Numbered from the stretch's first letter, positions 46,958 to 56,281 are shown. The stretch is DNA of 64,000 nucleotides from Lutimonas zeaxanthinifaciens (GCF_030503675.1 NZ_CP129964.1:310001-374000); one strand, 5' to 3'. Notes: generated by a model from the letters alone, not told the origin. Numbers and translations: made by a program.

Positions 46958-47608
46958 ATGTTTTTACTAGGCCCGTCATTGGAATTTCCACCTGTTGAGC
47001 GTGCAAGCCCTGAAGGTATTCTTGCCTTTGGAGGGGATCTTAGCCCTGAGCGATTGATTCTGGCTTATCAAAATGGAATTTTTCCATGGTACAATGAGGG
47101 AGAGCCCATTATCTGGTATAGCCCTGATCCAAGAATGGTCCTTTTTCTTGATGAATTGAAGGTATCTAAAAGTATGGCTCGCCTGATGCGTAAAAATGAA
47201 TTTACAGTAACGATGAACCAGGATTTCAAGCAGGTGATTGAAAACTGTCAGCACGCTCCGCGCAAGGATCAATTGGGTACCTGGATCACTGAAGATATGA
47301 AACAGGCCTATATTAAACTCAACCAACTTGGGTTTGCAAAATCCGTTGAGGTCTGGAAGGGAAGTGAACTTGTGGGAGGGCTTTATGGAATAGACCTGGG
47401 ACATGTTTTTTGCGGAGAGAGTATGTTCAGTAAGGTCAGTAATACTTCCAAGCTGGCATTTATTTATCTGGTGCAGACATTGTCAGAGAAAAACTACCGG
47501 CTTATCGATTGCCAGGTGTATAATGAACATCTTGAAAGCCTTGGTGCCCGTGAAATTTCCAGAGCTGATTTTATGAAGATACTAAAGCCTGATCGTAAAC
47601 ATGAATAA
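46958..47608 (+). CDS. aat: Leucyl/phenylalanyl-tRNA-protein transferase
   Basis: 216 residues from the ATG at 46958. Signature segments are LAFGGDLSPERLILAYQNGIFPWY, seen in shorter blocks near 20-45, then WYSPDPR and GLYGIDLGHVFCGESMFS. It adds Leu or Phe to N-terminal Arg/Lys of proteins, marking them for ClpS/ClpAP degradation. The upstream frame would need a TTG inside the terminator region and is rejected. Confidence 0.96.
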   Translation: MFLLGPSLEFPPVERASPEGILAFGGDLSPERLILAYQNGIFPWYNEGEPIIWYSPDPRMVLFLDELKVSKSMARLMRKNEFTVTMNQDFKQVIENCQHAPRKDQLGTWITEDMKQAYIKLNQLGFAKSVEVWKGSELVGGLYGIDLGHVFCGESMFSKVSNTSKLAFIYLVQTLSEKNYRLIDCQVYNEHLESLGAREISRADFMKILKPDRKHE

Positions 47609-47713
47609 AAATCAGAGGATAATTTCTCCCTCACAAAACGAACTTGATCCGCTTTAAACTGGTTTTTCAGGATAATTCATAATTTGAAATTCGGTTATCG
47701 AAATCCAAAATTC

Positions 47714-47721
47714 TATATTTG
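47714..47721 (+). promoter_or_regulatory. Possible -7 element before the MazG-like gene
   Basis: TAtaTTTG lies 17 bases before the ATG, the same core as the rimP promoter. A TTG is present but at 27 bases, too far, so the upstream element is doubtful. Confidence 0.45.
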
Positions 47722-47738
47722 TCAGCTAAACCCGAGTT

Positions 47739-48065
47739 ATGGATATAAAGAATGCTCAATTAGCGGTTGATCAGTGGATCAAACAACACGGTGTAAGGTA
47801 TTTCAATGAGTTGACCAATATGGCTCAGCTAACAGAAGAAGTTGGCGAGGTGGCTCGTATCATTGCAAGGCGCTATGGGGAACAAAGTGAAAAGGAAAGT
47901 GATAAAAATAAGGACCTGGGCGAAGAGCTTGCCGATGTTCTTTTCGTTCTTCTTTGCCTGGCTAACCAAACGGGTATTAACCTGCAGGAGTCTTTTGATA
48001 AAAAACTCGACCTGAAGACAAGAAGAGATCATGACCGGCATCATAACAACGAAAAATTGAAGTAG
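47739..48065 (+). CDS. MazG-like nucleotide pyrophosphohydrolase
   Basis: 108 residues. The EEVGE motif (about 29-33) and the later EELADVLFVLLCLAN (EExxD, about 68-72) are the metal-binding residues of the all-alpha NTP-PPase fold. It probably clears abnormal or excess nucleotides. Its stop abuts the start of the next small gene, and aroA follows, so the three are likely one operon. Confidence 0.92.
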   Translation: MDIKNAQLAVDQWIKQHGVRYFNELTNMAQLTEEVGEVARIIARRYGEQSEKESDKNKDLGEELADVLFVLLCLANQTGINLQESFDKKLDLKTRRDHDRHHNNEKLK

Positions 48066-48302
48066 ATGGGAAAGAGTTTTAAAGACATGTCTTTTCTTCA
48101 GACGTTTTTGATTATCGCAGCTATTTTTCTGGTTATTGTTATTCTTATCGAATTTCTATACGGCCTTACCCGGGTTTCTTTTGAAGAAGCTTTTGAAGGC
48201 TTAAGCAATCCTAAGTACTTGTTAAGAAAACTTGCAGGTTCTGTGATCTATGCTTTGATCATGACATTTTATTTTAAACGCAAACGTAAAAAAACAGCTT
48301 AA
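48066..48302 (+). CDS. Small membrane protein, 78 aa, unknown
   Basis: The ATG follows directly after the MazG-like stop. It has two hydrophobic helices, about residues 11-31 and 55-70. A polar middle segment lies between them, and the tail is strongly basic (KRKRKK). No family is recognised. Its place between the MazG-like gene and aroA with no gaps argues that it is real. Confidence 0.7.
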   Translation: MGKSFKDMSFLQTFLIIAAIFLVIVILIEFLYGLTRVSFEEAFEGLSNPKYLLRKLAGSVIYALIMTFYFKRKRKKTA

Positions 48303-48303
48303 G

Positions 48304-49512
48304 TTGATCAGAAAAATAGCACATTATACCGGAGAGATTAAAGGAGAGATCAATATATCGGGTTCAAAAAGCGAGTCAAATCGATTATTGATCCTGCAGC
48401 GAATTTTTCCGAACCTGAGTTTGAAGAATGTATCGAATTCTGACGATACCAAATATCTTGGAAAGGCACTTGATGGAAAGAAAGATGTGGTAGATATCAG
48501 CCATGCAGGTACGGCCATGAGGTTTTTAACGGCCTACTTTGCCTCTCATGAAGGCTATGACCTTGTGCTTACGGGATCAGAGCGAATGCAAAACAGGCCG
48601 ATAAGCATTTTGGTGGATGCACTTCGAAGTATGGGAGCAGATATCAGTTATGCAAAGAAGGAGGGTTATCCACCTTTAAAGATCAGCGGTAAAAACCTGG
48701 AAATTAAAAAGGTCAGTATTCAGGGAAATGTAAGTAGCCAGTATATTTCTGCCTTGCTTTTGATGGCACCGGGATTAAAGAATGGATTGGAAATAGAGCT
48801 TCAGGGAAAAGTAACTTCAGTACCTTACATTAAAATGACCCTGGCTTTGCTTGAAGAAATTGGTGTTGAATTCAGCTGGAATGATAATCTTATCCATATA
48901 AAGGCAAAACCCTCCATTGAGGACAAAGAGCTTACCGTGGAATCTGATTGGAGTTCTGCTTCGTATTTTTTCAGCCTTGTGGCTTTAAGCGAAAACGGGG
49001 GCGTAAAACTGACCTCGTACAAGGAGGACAGCTTGCAAGGCGATAGTTCTCTGGTTGAGATCTATAAGCATTTTGGGGTAAGCGCCCATTTTGAAAATGA
49101 CGAGCTGATACTTGAAAAAGAATCAATGCAACCAAAACCTCTCGTACTTGACCTCGGCGATTCACCGGATCTTGCACAGACCATCGCTGTAACCTGTTTC
49201 GGGGCAGGAATTGCCTGTGATCTTACAGGTTTGCATACCCTTAAAATAAAGGAAACTGACAGGTTGGTAGCCCTGGAACAGGAATTGACAAAACTGGGAG
49301 CAGAAATTCAGGTTACGGACAAAAGCCTACATCTAAAGCCAAGAAAAACCCTGAACAAGGATGTCTTAATAGAAACCTATGATGACCACAGGATGGCCAT
49401 GGCATTTGCCCCGTTAGCCCTTTTGGTACCGATAAGGATCAATGATGCAGATGTGGTTACCAAGTCGTATACAGATTTCTGGTCTGATTTTGATAAGGTT
49501 CTTAACCAATAA
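48304..49512 (+). CDS. aroA: 5-enolpyruvylshikimate-3-phosphate synthase, TTG start
   Basis: 402 residues, slightly shorter than the usual 425-440. Shikimate/PEP-binding motifs are present: SGSKSESNR, HAGTAMRFLTA, DSPDLAQT and DDHRMAMAFAP. It joins shikimate-3-phosphate with PEP for aromatic amino acids. The first ATG in frame falls after the conserved SKSESNR loop, so the TTG at 48304, one base after the previous stop, is taken as the start. It is the third gene of the operon with the MazG-like and small membrane genes. Confidence 0.93.
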   Translation: MIRKIAHYTGEIKGEINISGSKSESNRLLILQRIFPNLSLKNVSNSDDTKYLGKALDGKKDVVDISHAGTAMRFLTAYFASHEGYDLVLTGSERMQNRPISILVDALRSMGADISYAKKEGYPPLKISGKNLEIKKVSIQGNVSSQYISALLLMAPGLKNGLEIELQGKVTSVPYIKMTLALLEEIGVEFSWNDNLIHIKAKPSIEDKELTVESDWSSASYFFSLVALSENGGVKLTSYKEDSLQGDSSLVEIYKHFGVSAHFENDELILEKESMQPKPLVLDLGDSPDLAQTIAVTCFGAGIACDLTGLHTLKIKETDRLVALEQELTKLGAEIQVTDKSLHLKPRKTLNKDVLIETYDDHRMAMAFAPLALLVPIRINDADVVTKSYTDFWSDFDKVLNQ

Positions 49513-49552
49513 GGACTGAGGCATCTCCTTTATAGGTCGGTTGCTCGCGTTT

Positions 49553-50347
49553 CTAAAAAATCCCAGGTATGGATCCGCCGTCCACTTTTATTGCGGCGCC
49601 GTTAGTTGCTGCACTTAAGGGACTTGAAAGGAACAGGGCCATATCGGCAACTTCTTTTGGCTCTGCAAACCGCTGAAGTAAGGAACTCGGCCTGGCTTCC
49701 TGAAAAAATTCCTCACTAATTTTTCCTGGACTCTTGTTTTCTTTTTCAGCCTGTTGTTGTAAGAATATTTTAGCTCCTTCTGTAAGGGTAGATCCGGGTA
49801 TAATGGCGTTGACAGTAACTTCTGTTCCTTTAGTAGTTTGCGCCAGTCCGCGTGACAGGGCAAGCAGTGCTGCTTTGGTTGTGCTGTAAGCGATGAGGTC
49901 CTCCGGGACAAGTTGCGCACATTCACTGGATACAAACAAAATTCTTCCCCATCCGGTTTTCTTCATTTGTGGAAGGTAATGCCTGGATAGCCTGATAGCT
50001 GCCATAACATTGACCTGAAACATTTCTTCCCAGTCCTGATCAGAAGTTTCATCGAAGGTTTTGGAGGCATAAATTCCAACATTATTGATCAAAATATCAA
50101 CCTCTGGAAGAAGCTTGATAACTGATTCATGGGCTTTAGGATTTCGAAAGTCGGCCACGATTCCGTTAACAGAACTATCCGGAAAGGACTCCTTTAATCT
50201 GTCTAAAGCATTTTGAAGGTTGTCATCGGATCGCCCGTTAATGGTTACTGATGCACCTTCTTCTAAAAACCGCTTTGCGATCTCAAACCCAATCCCTGAG
50301 GTGGAACCGGTAATCAGTACTTTTTTATCTGTTAATCGAAGATCCAT
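49553..50347 (-). CDS. Short-chain dehydrogenase/reductase
   Basis: 264 residues. The cofactor motif is TGSTSGIG near residues 13-20, then NNVGIYAS. The active site has Ser in SSECAQL and Tyr-Ser-Thr-Thr-Lys. The C-terminus has DGGSIPGIF. An Asn-Gly-Arg-Ser after strand 2 favours NADP. It is the last of three genes (dioxygenase, symporter, SDR) that read away from the AraC gene. An oxidation step in catabolism of the imported compound is a reasonable inference. Confidence 0.93.
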   Translation of the reverse strand: MDLRLTDKKVLITGSTSGIGFEIAKRFLEEGASVTINGRSDDNLQNALDRLKESFPDSSVNGIVADFRNPKAHESVIKLLPEVDILINNVGIYASKTFDETSDQDWEEMFQVNVMAAIRLSRHYLPQMKKTGWGRILFVSSECAQLVPEDLIAYSTTKAALLALSRGLAQTTKGTEVTVNAIIPGSTLTEGAKIFLQQQAEKENKSPGKISEEFFQEARPSSLLQRFAEPKEVADMALFLSSPLSAATNGAAIKVDGGSIPGIF

Positions 50348-50363
50348 GATCCAAACTGTTTGT

Positions 50364-52049
50364 TTAAGCTAGTACAAGAGGGCTAAAAATGATCCATAAG
50401 GCTAATACACAAGATATTAAAAGTAAAGTAAGCCATACATCAGCAGACCAGGTAAACTTTAATTTCATTTCGGATTTATTAAAGGTGACGAGTCGAAGCA
50501 GGTCATCAGATTTTGGCCGTCCAAGCTGGCTGAACAGCATTAAAACCGCCACACTAAAGATGAATAAATAGATGGCATAGTGTAAAAAGTTGATGTCCAG
50601 CATAACCTGTAACAGGCTTCCCGGAGTCAACTCAATGATACCTTCTTTTGTTAAATATTCTGTTACCAATCGAGTCATTCCCAGAATAAATCCAGACCAT
50701 AAGGCCATGATGGCCCCTCTGGCGTTGATCCATTTAAAGAATAAACCAAAAAGAAAAACGGCTGCAATAGGAGGTGAAATATAGGCTTGTACACTTTGCA
50801 GATAATGAAATAAACCCCCGCCCATAAGGGTTTTCATAAATGGTATCCAAAGAAAACTCATTACAACCAAAATGAGTGTTGCAATTTGCCCTACCCATAC
50901 CAGCTCTTTTTCGCTTGCATGGGGTTTGTATTGTTTGTAAAAATCAAAGGTGATCAGGGTGGAGGAAGAGTTAAATGCCGAAGACAAGGAACTCATCAAT
51001 GCCGCAAGCAGCCCGGAAATAGCCAGGCCTTTTAACCCAATGGGAAGAAATCCGTTGATCATGGCCGGTAAAGCATGGTCCGGATTATCAAGAGTAAAAT
51101 TGAGCATTCCTTTTTGGGAAAGCGCAAAAGCGATAACACCCGGAATAAAAAAAATAAATACGGGTAAAAGTTTTAAAAATCCTGCAAATAAGGTTCCTTT
51201 TCGCGCATTGCTTATATCCTTGGCGGACAATGTTCTTTGCACGATAAACTGATCCGTACACCAGTACCATACACCCAGAATTGGGGCTCCAAACAACATG
51301 CCTGTCCAGGGGTAATCTGTATCAGAAGATGGCCTCCATAAATTAAAAAACTGACTTGCTTCAGGATTACCTGGTTTTTCTGATGCCATGATGAGGGTAT
51401 CCATCATGGAATTCCATCCACCAATTTGGGCAAGACCAAAATAAGTAACGGCAATGGTTCCCGCCAAAAGAATAAAAGTCTGGATCATATCGGTATAAAT
51501 CACCGCCCTTAAGCCTCCCAAAATGGTATAAAACCCTGTGGCAACAATTGTTATTATGGCTCCGGTCCAAAATGAAACCCCCATCGTTTCAAATACCAGG
51601 GCGCCTGCAAAAATGATCAGGGAAATCTTTGTGATGATATAGGCCAGAACCGAAACTACTGATAAATAGTTTCTGCAGGCTTTGGAGTATCTGATCTCGA
51701 GGAATTCGGGCATGGTATAAACCCCAGTTCTTAGATAAAAAGGAACAAAAACCCATCCCAGCAGGATCAGGATCAAGGCCGCAAGAATTTCAAAATTAGC
51801 CTGAGGCATCTCAGCCCTTGCACCTGCTCCGGAAACCCCTATGATAATTTCAGACCCGATGTTGGAAGCAAAGAGTGAGGCTCCGATAACGAACCAACCT
51901 GCTGTTTTACCGGCAAGGAAATAATCTTTCGAATCTCGTTCACCTTTGTTTTTACCTCCTCCTTTTGAGACCCACCAGGCTATCCATAAAATAATAGCAA
52001 AATAAATAAAGATGATGCCAAGATCAATAGGGTTGAGGGTTCCTAACAT
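50364..52049 (-). CDS. Sodium:solute symporter (SSS family, sugar type)
   Basis: 561 residues with about 14 hydrophobic helices. The N-terminal DYFLAGKTAGWFVIGASLFASNIGSE region is typical of SGLT-like carriers; the Ser-Asn there bind sodium. A GLRAVIYTD segment and a late SSAFNSSSTL, part of the second sodium site, are present. The substrate may be a sugar or related polyol; the sequence alone does not decide. It starts 16 bases before the SDR gene and follows the dioxygenase gene after 68 bases. Confidence 0.93.
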   Translation of the reverse strand: MLGTLNPIDLGIIFIYFAIILWIAWWVSKGGGKNKGERDSKDYFLAGKTAGWFVIGASLFASNIGSEIIIGVSGAGARAEMPQANFEILAALILILLGWVFVPFYLRTGVYTMPEFLEIRYSKACRNYLSVVSVLAYIITKISLIIFAGALVFETMGVSFWTGAIITIVATGFYTILGGLRAVIYTDMIQTFILLAGTIAVTYFGLAQIGGWNSMMDTLIMASEKPGNPEASQFFNLWRPSSDTDYPWTGMLFGAPILGVWYWCTDQFIVQRTLSAKDISNARKGTLFAGFLKLLPVFIFFIPGVIAFALSQKGMLNFTLDNPDHALPAMINGFLPIGLKGLAISGLLAALMSSLSSAFNSSSTLITFDFYKQYKPHASEKELVWVGQIATLILVVMSFLWIPFMKTLMGGGLFHYLQSVQAYISPPIAAVFLFGLFFKWINARGAIMALWSGFILGMTRLVTEYLTKEGIIELTPGSLLQVMLDINFLHYAIYLFIFSVAVLMLFSQLGRPKSDDLLRLVTFNKSEMKLKFTWSADVWLTLLLISCVLALWIIFSPLVLA

Positions 52050-52117
52050 GAAGGTGGTTTTAAAGGTATGATTTCGTGCTTCTTAGGTAAATGTAGCAAT
52101 AATTTTTTAAAATGATT

Positions 52118-53101
52118 TTACCAATTATTCAGTCCTAACAACTTTTTCCCAAGCTCATTTAATTCTGCTCGTTCATACTTTATCTGTTCCAGATTTCTAG
52201 GATCTCCCGGAAAGGCATAACCGCTGGGAGCTATCCTTTTCTTCCAGGAATTGATTCGCCATTCTCTGAGCTCCTCATTGTCTTCTTCTGCCGGCATCAT
52301 TGAAATATACTGTGCAATCCTAACCTTATCTTTGGACATGTTAGGCCGGATTCCATGAGGTTGCGTGCTGTTAAAAATAAGTAGATCCCCGGCGTTCAGC
52401 TTTACCTTTACAATCTCATCTTCAAGGCCTGAGACGTCCGGTTGAAAATAATCTCTGTCTTCAGGTTGGCCCAGTTTCCAGGTATCATAATTTCGATATA
52501 ACCAGGGAATACACTGAAAACCTCCCATTTCAGGATCATTTTGATCGGCAAGAGCTAATACCCCTTGAACATTCTGTGGTTTGGTTTCAGGATCATAATC
52601 CCAGTGAATAAATCCCTTGTATTCAAAACCGGGTTTTATTGGGAAATTGAGATTGGCGCGGTCAATGGTTACCCAAAGTTTATCGGTCCCCCAGATATCG
52701 GTAAAGGCCTCATAAACTCTTTGATTTTGTCTGTTGTTCCAAAGAGCCTGATTGTTATATACCTCAACCATTCCAGTACCTGCCAGTTCTTTCATCTCAA
52801 TTTCTGCCCTTGCAGAGGTGTACCAGGTAGAAGGGTCATTTTTATCCTTTTCTTCAAACTCCCACAGAAAATCAGCAGTTTGAGCAGCCTGTTCTCTTGA
52901 AACCGCATTTTTGATAACGATATAGCCATTGTGCATCCAGAAATTCCAATCTTCTTCAGAGAGTACTTTGAGTGGCTTACCGTTCGATCGATCGTTCAAC
53001 TTTTGTGCGCTGCTGGTCGCTGTTGACGGATTACCGGGAATCTCTTTATGATTTTGATTGGGACTTTCTCTTTCGTCGGTGTTTTGATTTTGATAGTTCA
53101 T
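52118..53101 (-). CDS. Phytanoyl-CoA dioxygenase family protein
   Basis: 327 residues. A Fe(II)/2-oxoglutarate oxygenase site is suggested by His-Trp-Asp (HWDYDPE, the HxD pair) and a distal His in STQPHGIRPNMSK, followed by an Arg for 2-oxoglutarate. The N-terminal 45 residues are a polar, Asn/Gln/Ser-rich stretch without a signal. The substrate is unknown. It is the first gene after the intergenic region shared with AraC, and a TAatTTTG element lies about 58 bases upstream (complement of 53159-53166). Confidence 0.88.
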   Translation of the reverse strand: MNYQNQNTDERESPNQNHKEIPGNPSTATSSAQKLNDRSNGKPLKVLSEEDWNFWMHNGYIVIKNAVSREQAAQTADFLWEFEEKDKNDPSTWYTSARAEIEMKELAGTGMVEVYNNQALWNNRQNQRVYEAFTDIWGTDKLWVTIDRANLNFPIKPGFEYKGFIHWDYDPETKPQNVQGVLALADQNDPEMGGFQCIPWLYRNYDTWKLGQPEDRDYFQPDVSGLEDEIVKVKLNAGDLLIFNSTQPHGIRPNMSKDKVRIAQYISMMPAEEDNEELREWRINSWKKRIAPSGYAFPGDPRNLEQIKYERAELNELGKKLLGLNNW

Positions 53102-53158
53102 ACTTACATTTTTTGGTTCATACTCCTTGTTTCAGACAATATCTGCTTTGACATATCT

Positions 53159-53166
53159 CAAAATTA
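53159..53166 (-). promoter_or_regulatory. Possible -7 element for the dioxygenase-symporter-SDR genes
   Basis: TAatTTTG on the minus strand, about 58 bases before the dioxygenase ATG. No TTG at 19 bases is found, so activation by the AraC protein would be in keeping with a weak upstream element. Confidence 0.35.
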
Positions 53167-53276
53167 AAGGAGAATTCCGGTGCTTGCTACGCTTATAATA
53201 ACATTGATTTGAACTATATTAACATAAAATTATAAAAAAACGAAATCTTAAGGCTAATAATGTTTAAATTTGTTGA

Positions 53277-54125
53277 ATGAAAACAGAATTGGAGCATATA
53301 AATCCTGCAAAAGGCAGTTCGGTCAGCCTGATGATCAATCCTAATTTGAGCGACTTTTTTTTCTGGCATTTTCATCCTGAATTTGAGTTGGTCTATATTG
53401 AGGGAGCTGACGGGAACAGACATGTAGGAAAGCATCATTCAGTATTCAAAGGGAGTGACCTGGTACTTATCGGATCTTATATTCCTCATCTAAATTTTGA
53501 TTATGGTATAAAATCAACCTACGAAAAGATCGTGGTGCATATTCAGCCGGATTTCCTTAAAGGCACCTTTGCAGATACTCCGGAGCTCAGTAATATTCAT
53601 AATCTGCTTCAACTGTCTCAACATGGAATTGCTTTTGGTTCAGAAACCAAGAAGGAATTAGGCCCACGTCTCAAAAAGCTGGAGAATCGGGATGGTTTTG
53701 ATCTTTTTCTCGAACTTTTGGATATCCTCAATATCTTATCTTCTGCTAAGGATTCCGTCCTGCTTCATCAGGAAATCGTAAGAAATCAATTTAATTCGAA
53801 AGACAAAGACAGGCTCGATAAGATCTATTCCTTTATTGAACTGAATTATCGAAAGCAGATAAAACTAGAGGAGGTTGCTGAACTTAGTCATTTAACGAAG
53901 CCGGCTTTCTGTCGTTATTTTAAACATATGACCAAGCTGACTTTTACCCAGTTTGTAAATCATTACAGAGTGGATCAGGCGAAGAAACTGCTTCTTTCTG
54001 GTAGCAATGTCACAGAGGCCTGTTTTTCAAGCGGTTTTGAAAGCCTGTCTTATTTCAACAGGACCTTTAAAAAGATCACGGGAACGAATCCGGTGTCTTT
54101 TCGATCTCGATATCAAAATCGATAA
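53277..54125 (+). CDS. AraC family transcriptional regulator
   Basis: 282 residues. The N-terminal cupin part has FFWHFHPEFELVYIEGADG and the effector pocket; the C-terminal 100 residues hold two helix-turn-helix units (KLEEVAELSHLTKPAFCRYFK and FSSGFESLSYFNRTFKK in shorter blocks). It is divergent from the dioxygenase/symporter/SDR genes and likely controls them in response to their substrate. A TAaaTTTG stands only 4 bases before the ATG, so a very short leader is possible. The stop is 1 base from the end of the next, convergent gene. Confidence 0.93.
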   Translation: MKTELEHINPAKGSSVSLMINPNLSDFFFWHFHPEFELVYIEGADGNRHVGKHHSVFKGSDLVLIGSYIPHLNFDYGIKSTYEKIVVHIQPDFLKGTFADTPELSNIHNLLQLSQHGIAFGSETKKELGPRLKKLENRDGFDLFLELLDILNILSSAKDSVLLHQEIVRNQFNSKDKDRLDKIYSFIELNYRKQIKLEEVAELSHLTKPAFCRYFKHMTKLTFTQFVNHYRVDQAKKLLLSGSNVTEACFSSGFESLSYFNRTFKKITGTNPVSFRSRYQNR

Positions 54126-54126
54126 T

Positions 54127-56265
54127 CTATCTTCTTCGGCCACCGCCTCCTCTCATGGCACCACTCGATCTTGAACGGCTGTAATTACTCGAGCCCTGGC
54201 TTCGACTTTGATAGGATCTGTTCAGATTTTGACTAGTTGAAGGCTGTGTACTTGATCTATTTCGCTGTTGGGTCGTTGACCTTTGTTGATTCTGAGACGC
54301 AGAAGGCCTTTGTTGAGCCTGACCTGAGGAAGCTCGATTTGCATTAGACTTATTGTCAAATCCACCACTGTTGTTTCTTTGGTATACATTACCATTTCGG
54401 TCTGAATACATGTTGTTGGACTTGTTTGAGGGCCGGGTTTTACTGTTTACATTTCTTGTCGAGCGATTGTTCGTTCGGGCCACTCCGTTCTGTCGGTTAT
54501 TGTAAACATTTCGTTGGGCGTTGTTACGTGTGGCCGAGGCATAGCCTCTTCGGTACCCAGCAGCTCTACCCGCTGCATATCCCCGCCTGTATCCATGCCT
54601 GTATCCGTGTCTGTACCCTCTGGCTCCCCAGTAGCCGTATCGATAGGGGTGAAACCTCCAGCTCATCCATCCGAAACTAAACCCAAATGAAAAGCCCCAA
54701 CCTGTATAAGGGTTCCAGTGGACACCAAATCCAAAAGTTACCGGCCTTGGATAATAATAATATCTGTACCAGGGATAGTAATAGTAGCCGGTTCCGTAAA
54801 CAACGACTCCACTGTAGACGTACGAATAGGTATATCCCGGAAGATAACCCACATAAACCACCTCAGGAGTTGAATCATACACATAGGTGTATTTTACATT
54901 ATACACAGGGGATTCCGGAGGAATATTATCGATCTCATCAGGCCTGCTGTCTGAAACAGACCAGGGGCCCTTGGCTGTATTTGAAACAAACCAAACAGCA
55001 TTATCAACACAGTAATATTTACCATCAATCAATAAGACTGATTTGTCGGTGTTTTTAGCATAGGACATACTGGTTCCTTCAATGACTTCAAATTCAGGTT
55101 CTCCGTCATAACTCACTTCAACGGTTGCCGTTTTACGGTCGATAGTAGCCGTTTGAGGGATCGATTGTTCCAATAAGGCGGTCTGCGCCTCTGGAGTTCC
55201 GGGTATACTGGACCTTACTGTGGTCATTTCTGACTCTTCAGGAATCTTTTCAAAACCAGCAGGGAGATTTCCGGGTTCCTGAAATTTCCAGTCTCCGTCA
55301 TCAAGGGATTTGGAATAGAACCAGCGGCCTCCGATCAACACATAATGCATTTGAGAAGGAATGTCCATGATAATATCGCTTTCTGAGTTGGCCACATAAA
55401 GCAAATTGGTTCCTTCTATGGGCTTGTAGTCTATGTCTCCCTCCACCTGAATCAATTCAGCCGGTTGTGTATCGATAATAATCGCCGGAGCTGTTTCATA
55501 TGTGCCGGCATTAGGATCTTTTTCCTGTTCTTCAAGATTGTCCTTGGCAAATTTTTCAATTTTAGAGGGCGGCTTTTTGATGCTTTCCCAGCCATCAAGA
55601 ATGGCATCAGAGCTATACCAGAATTCGCCTCCATTGATATAATATTTACCTTTTTTAGGATCTTTTACGATGAAAAAACTAGTGTTGACAACATATTCCA
55701 GGCCTGAATTTTCATCTTTCTTCATAATGGGTTCTCCGTCGATCAATAGGAGAACTGATGGATCCTTTCTAAAATAGATATTGGGAGGATCATTTTTTAT
55801 CTGATCAGAAAGTTCCTTAAGGTTGTCAACTTCCTCCAAGCTTGCGGCCAGGCGGTCCATAGACATATCCATGTTCCATGATTCCATTTCATCCTCGAGG
55901 ACTTGTGAGAATTTCTTCGTTTTATCCTCATCAACAATATCGGGAAAATGGGTCCGCGTAATGTCCATTTTTTCAAGCGTAACAATGCGGGTATCTTTAT
56001 CTGTTGACATCGTTGCCTTGAACCATACTGCACCAAATATCATATCTTTATTCTCAGGCTTTAAGGTGATGGCCATCCTACCTTCCAGAATGTTTCCTGA
56101 GAAGGATTCCAGTTGAGGCTGATAGAGAGTTACTATGGTTTTGTTTTTGGCTTCGAGTTCCTTTGGCCATTCAAAGGCATCTTCTGAATCCTGGGCTAAA
56201 AGATCAGGATGAATGAAAATAAGAAAAAAGGAAATAAAGGCAAAAAGTAGAGAATTGAATTTCAT
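54127..56265 (-). CDS. Exported repeat protein with Gly/Tyr/Arg-rich C-terminus, unknown
   Basis: 712 residues with a signal peptide (about 1-24). Three related modules follow (about 155-230, 265-335 and 390-450). Each has an acidic/hydrophobic start, a 'yvvNT/YVANS/YAKNT' strand, and a late Trp-Phe/Tyr followed by a Gly-Asp/Pro-Trp turn. Similar Bacteroidetes proteins are sometimes labelled 'carbohydrate-binding family V/XII', which is weak. Residues about 480-600 are aromatic and Gly-rich with RHGYRHGYRRGYAAG-type repeats. The tail is Gln/Ser/Asn/Arg-rich. It looks like a surface or periplasmic structural protein. Codon use in the tail is repetitive, not foreign. Confidence 0.75.
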   Translation of the reverse strand: MKFNSLLFAFISFFLIFIHPDLLAQDSEDAFEWPKELEAKNKTIVTLYQPQLESFSGNILEGRMAITLKPENKDMIFGAVWFKATMSTDKDTRIVTLEKMDITRTHFPDIVDEDKTKKFSQVLEDEMESWNMDMSMDRLAASLEEVDNLKELSDQIKNDPPNIYFRKDPSVLLLIDGEPIMKKDENSGLEYVVNTSFFIVKDPKKGKYYINGGEFWYSSDAILDGWESIKKPPSKIEKFAKDNLEEQEKDPNAGTYETAPAIIIDTQPAELIQVEGDIDYKPIEGTNLLYVANSESDIIMDIPSQMHYVLIGGRWFYSKSLDDGDWKFQEPGNLPAGFEKIPEESEMTTVRSSIPGTPEAQTALLEQSIPQTATIDRKTATVEVSYDGEPEFEVIEGTSMSYAKNTDKSVLLIDGKYYCVDNAVWFVSNTAKGPWSVSDSRPDEIDNIPPESPVYNVKYTYVYDSTPEVVYVGYLPGYTYSYVYSGVVVYGTGYYYYPWYRYYYYPRPVTFGFGVHWNPYTGWGFSFGFSFGWMSWRFHPYRYGYWGARGYRHGYRHGYRRGYAAGRAAGYRRGYASATRNNAQRNVYNNRQNGVARTNNRSTRNVNSKTRPSNKSNNMYSDRNGNVYQRNNSGGFDNKSNANRASSGQAQQRPSASQNQQRSTTQQRNRSSTQPSTSQNLNRSYQSRSQGSSNYSRSRSSGAMRGGGGRRR

Positions 56266-56281
56266 AATGGGCTATTGGTAT

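Noticed and set aside
54540-54640. Short tandem DNA repeats (tac/cgg-rich) resembling a repeat array
   Set aside because: They encode the RHGY-type repeats of the exported protein. There are no unique spacers, so this is not a CRISPR array.
54426-55058. Open frames on the plus strand opposite the Gly/Tyr/Arg-rich protein gene
   Set aside because: They mirror low-complexity codons of the minus-strand gene, have Cys/Ser/His-rich random composition and no start signals.
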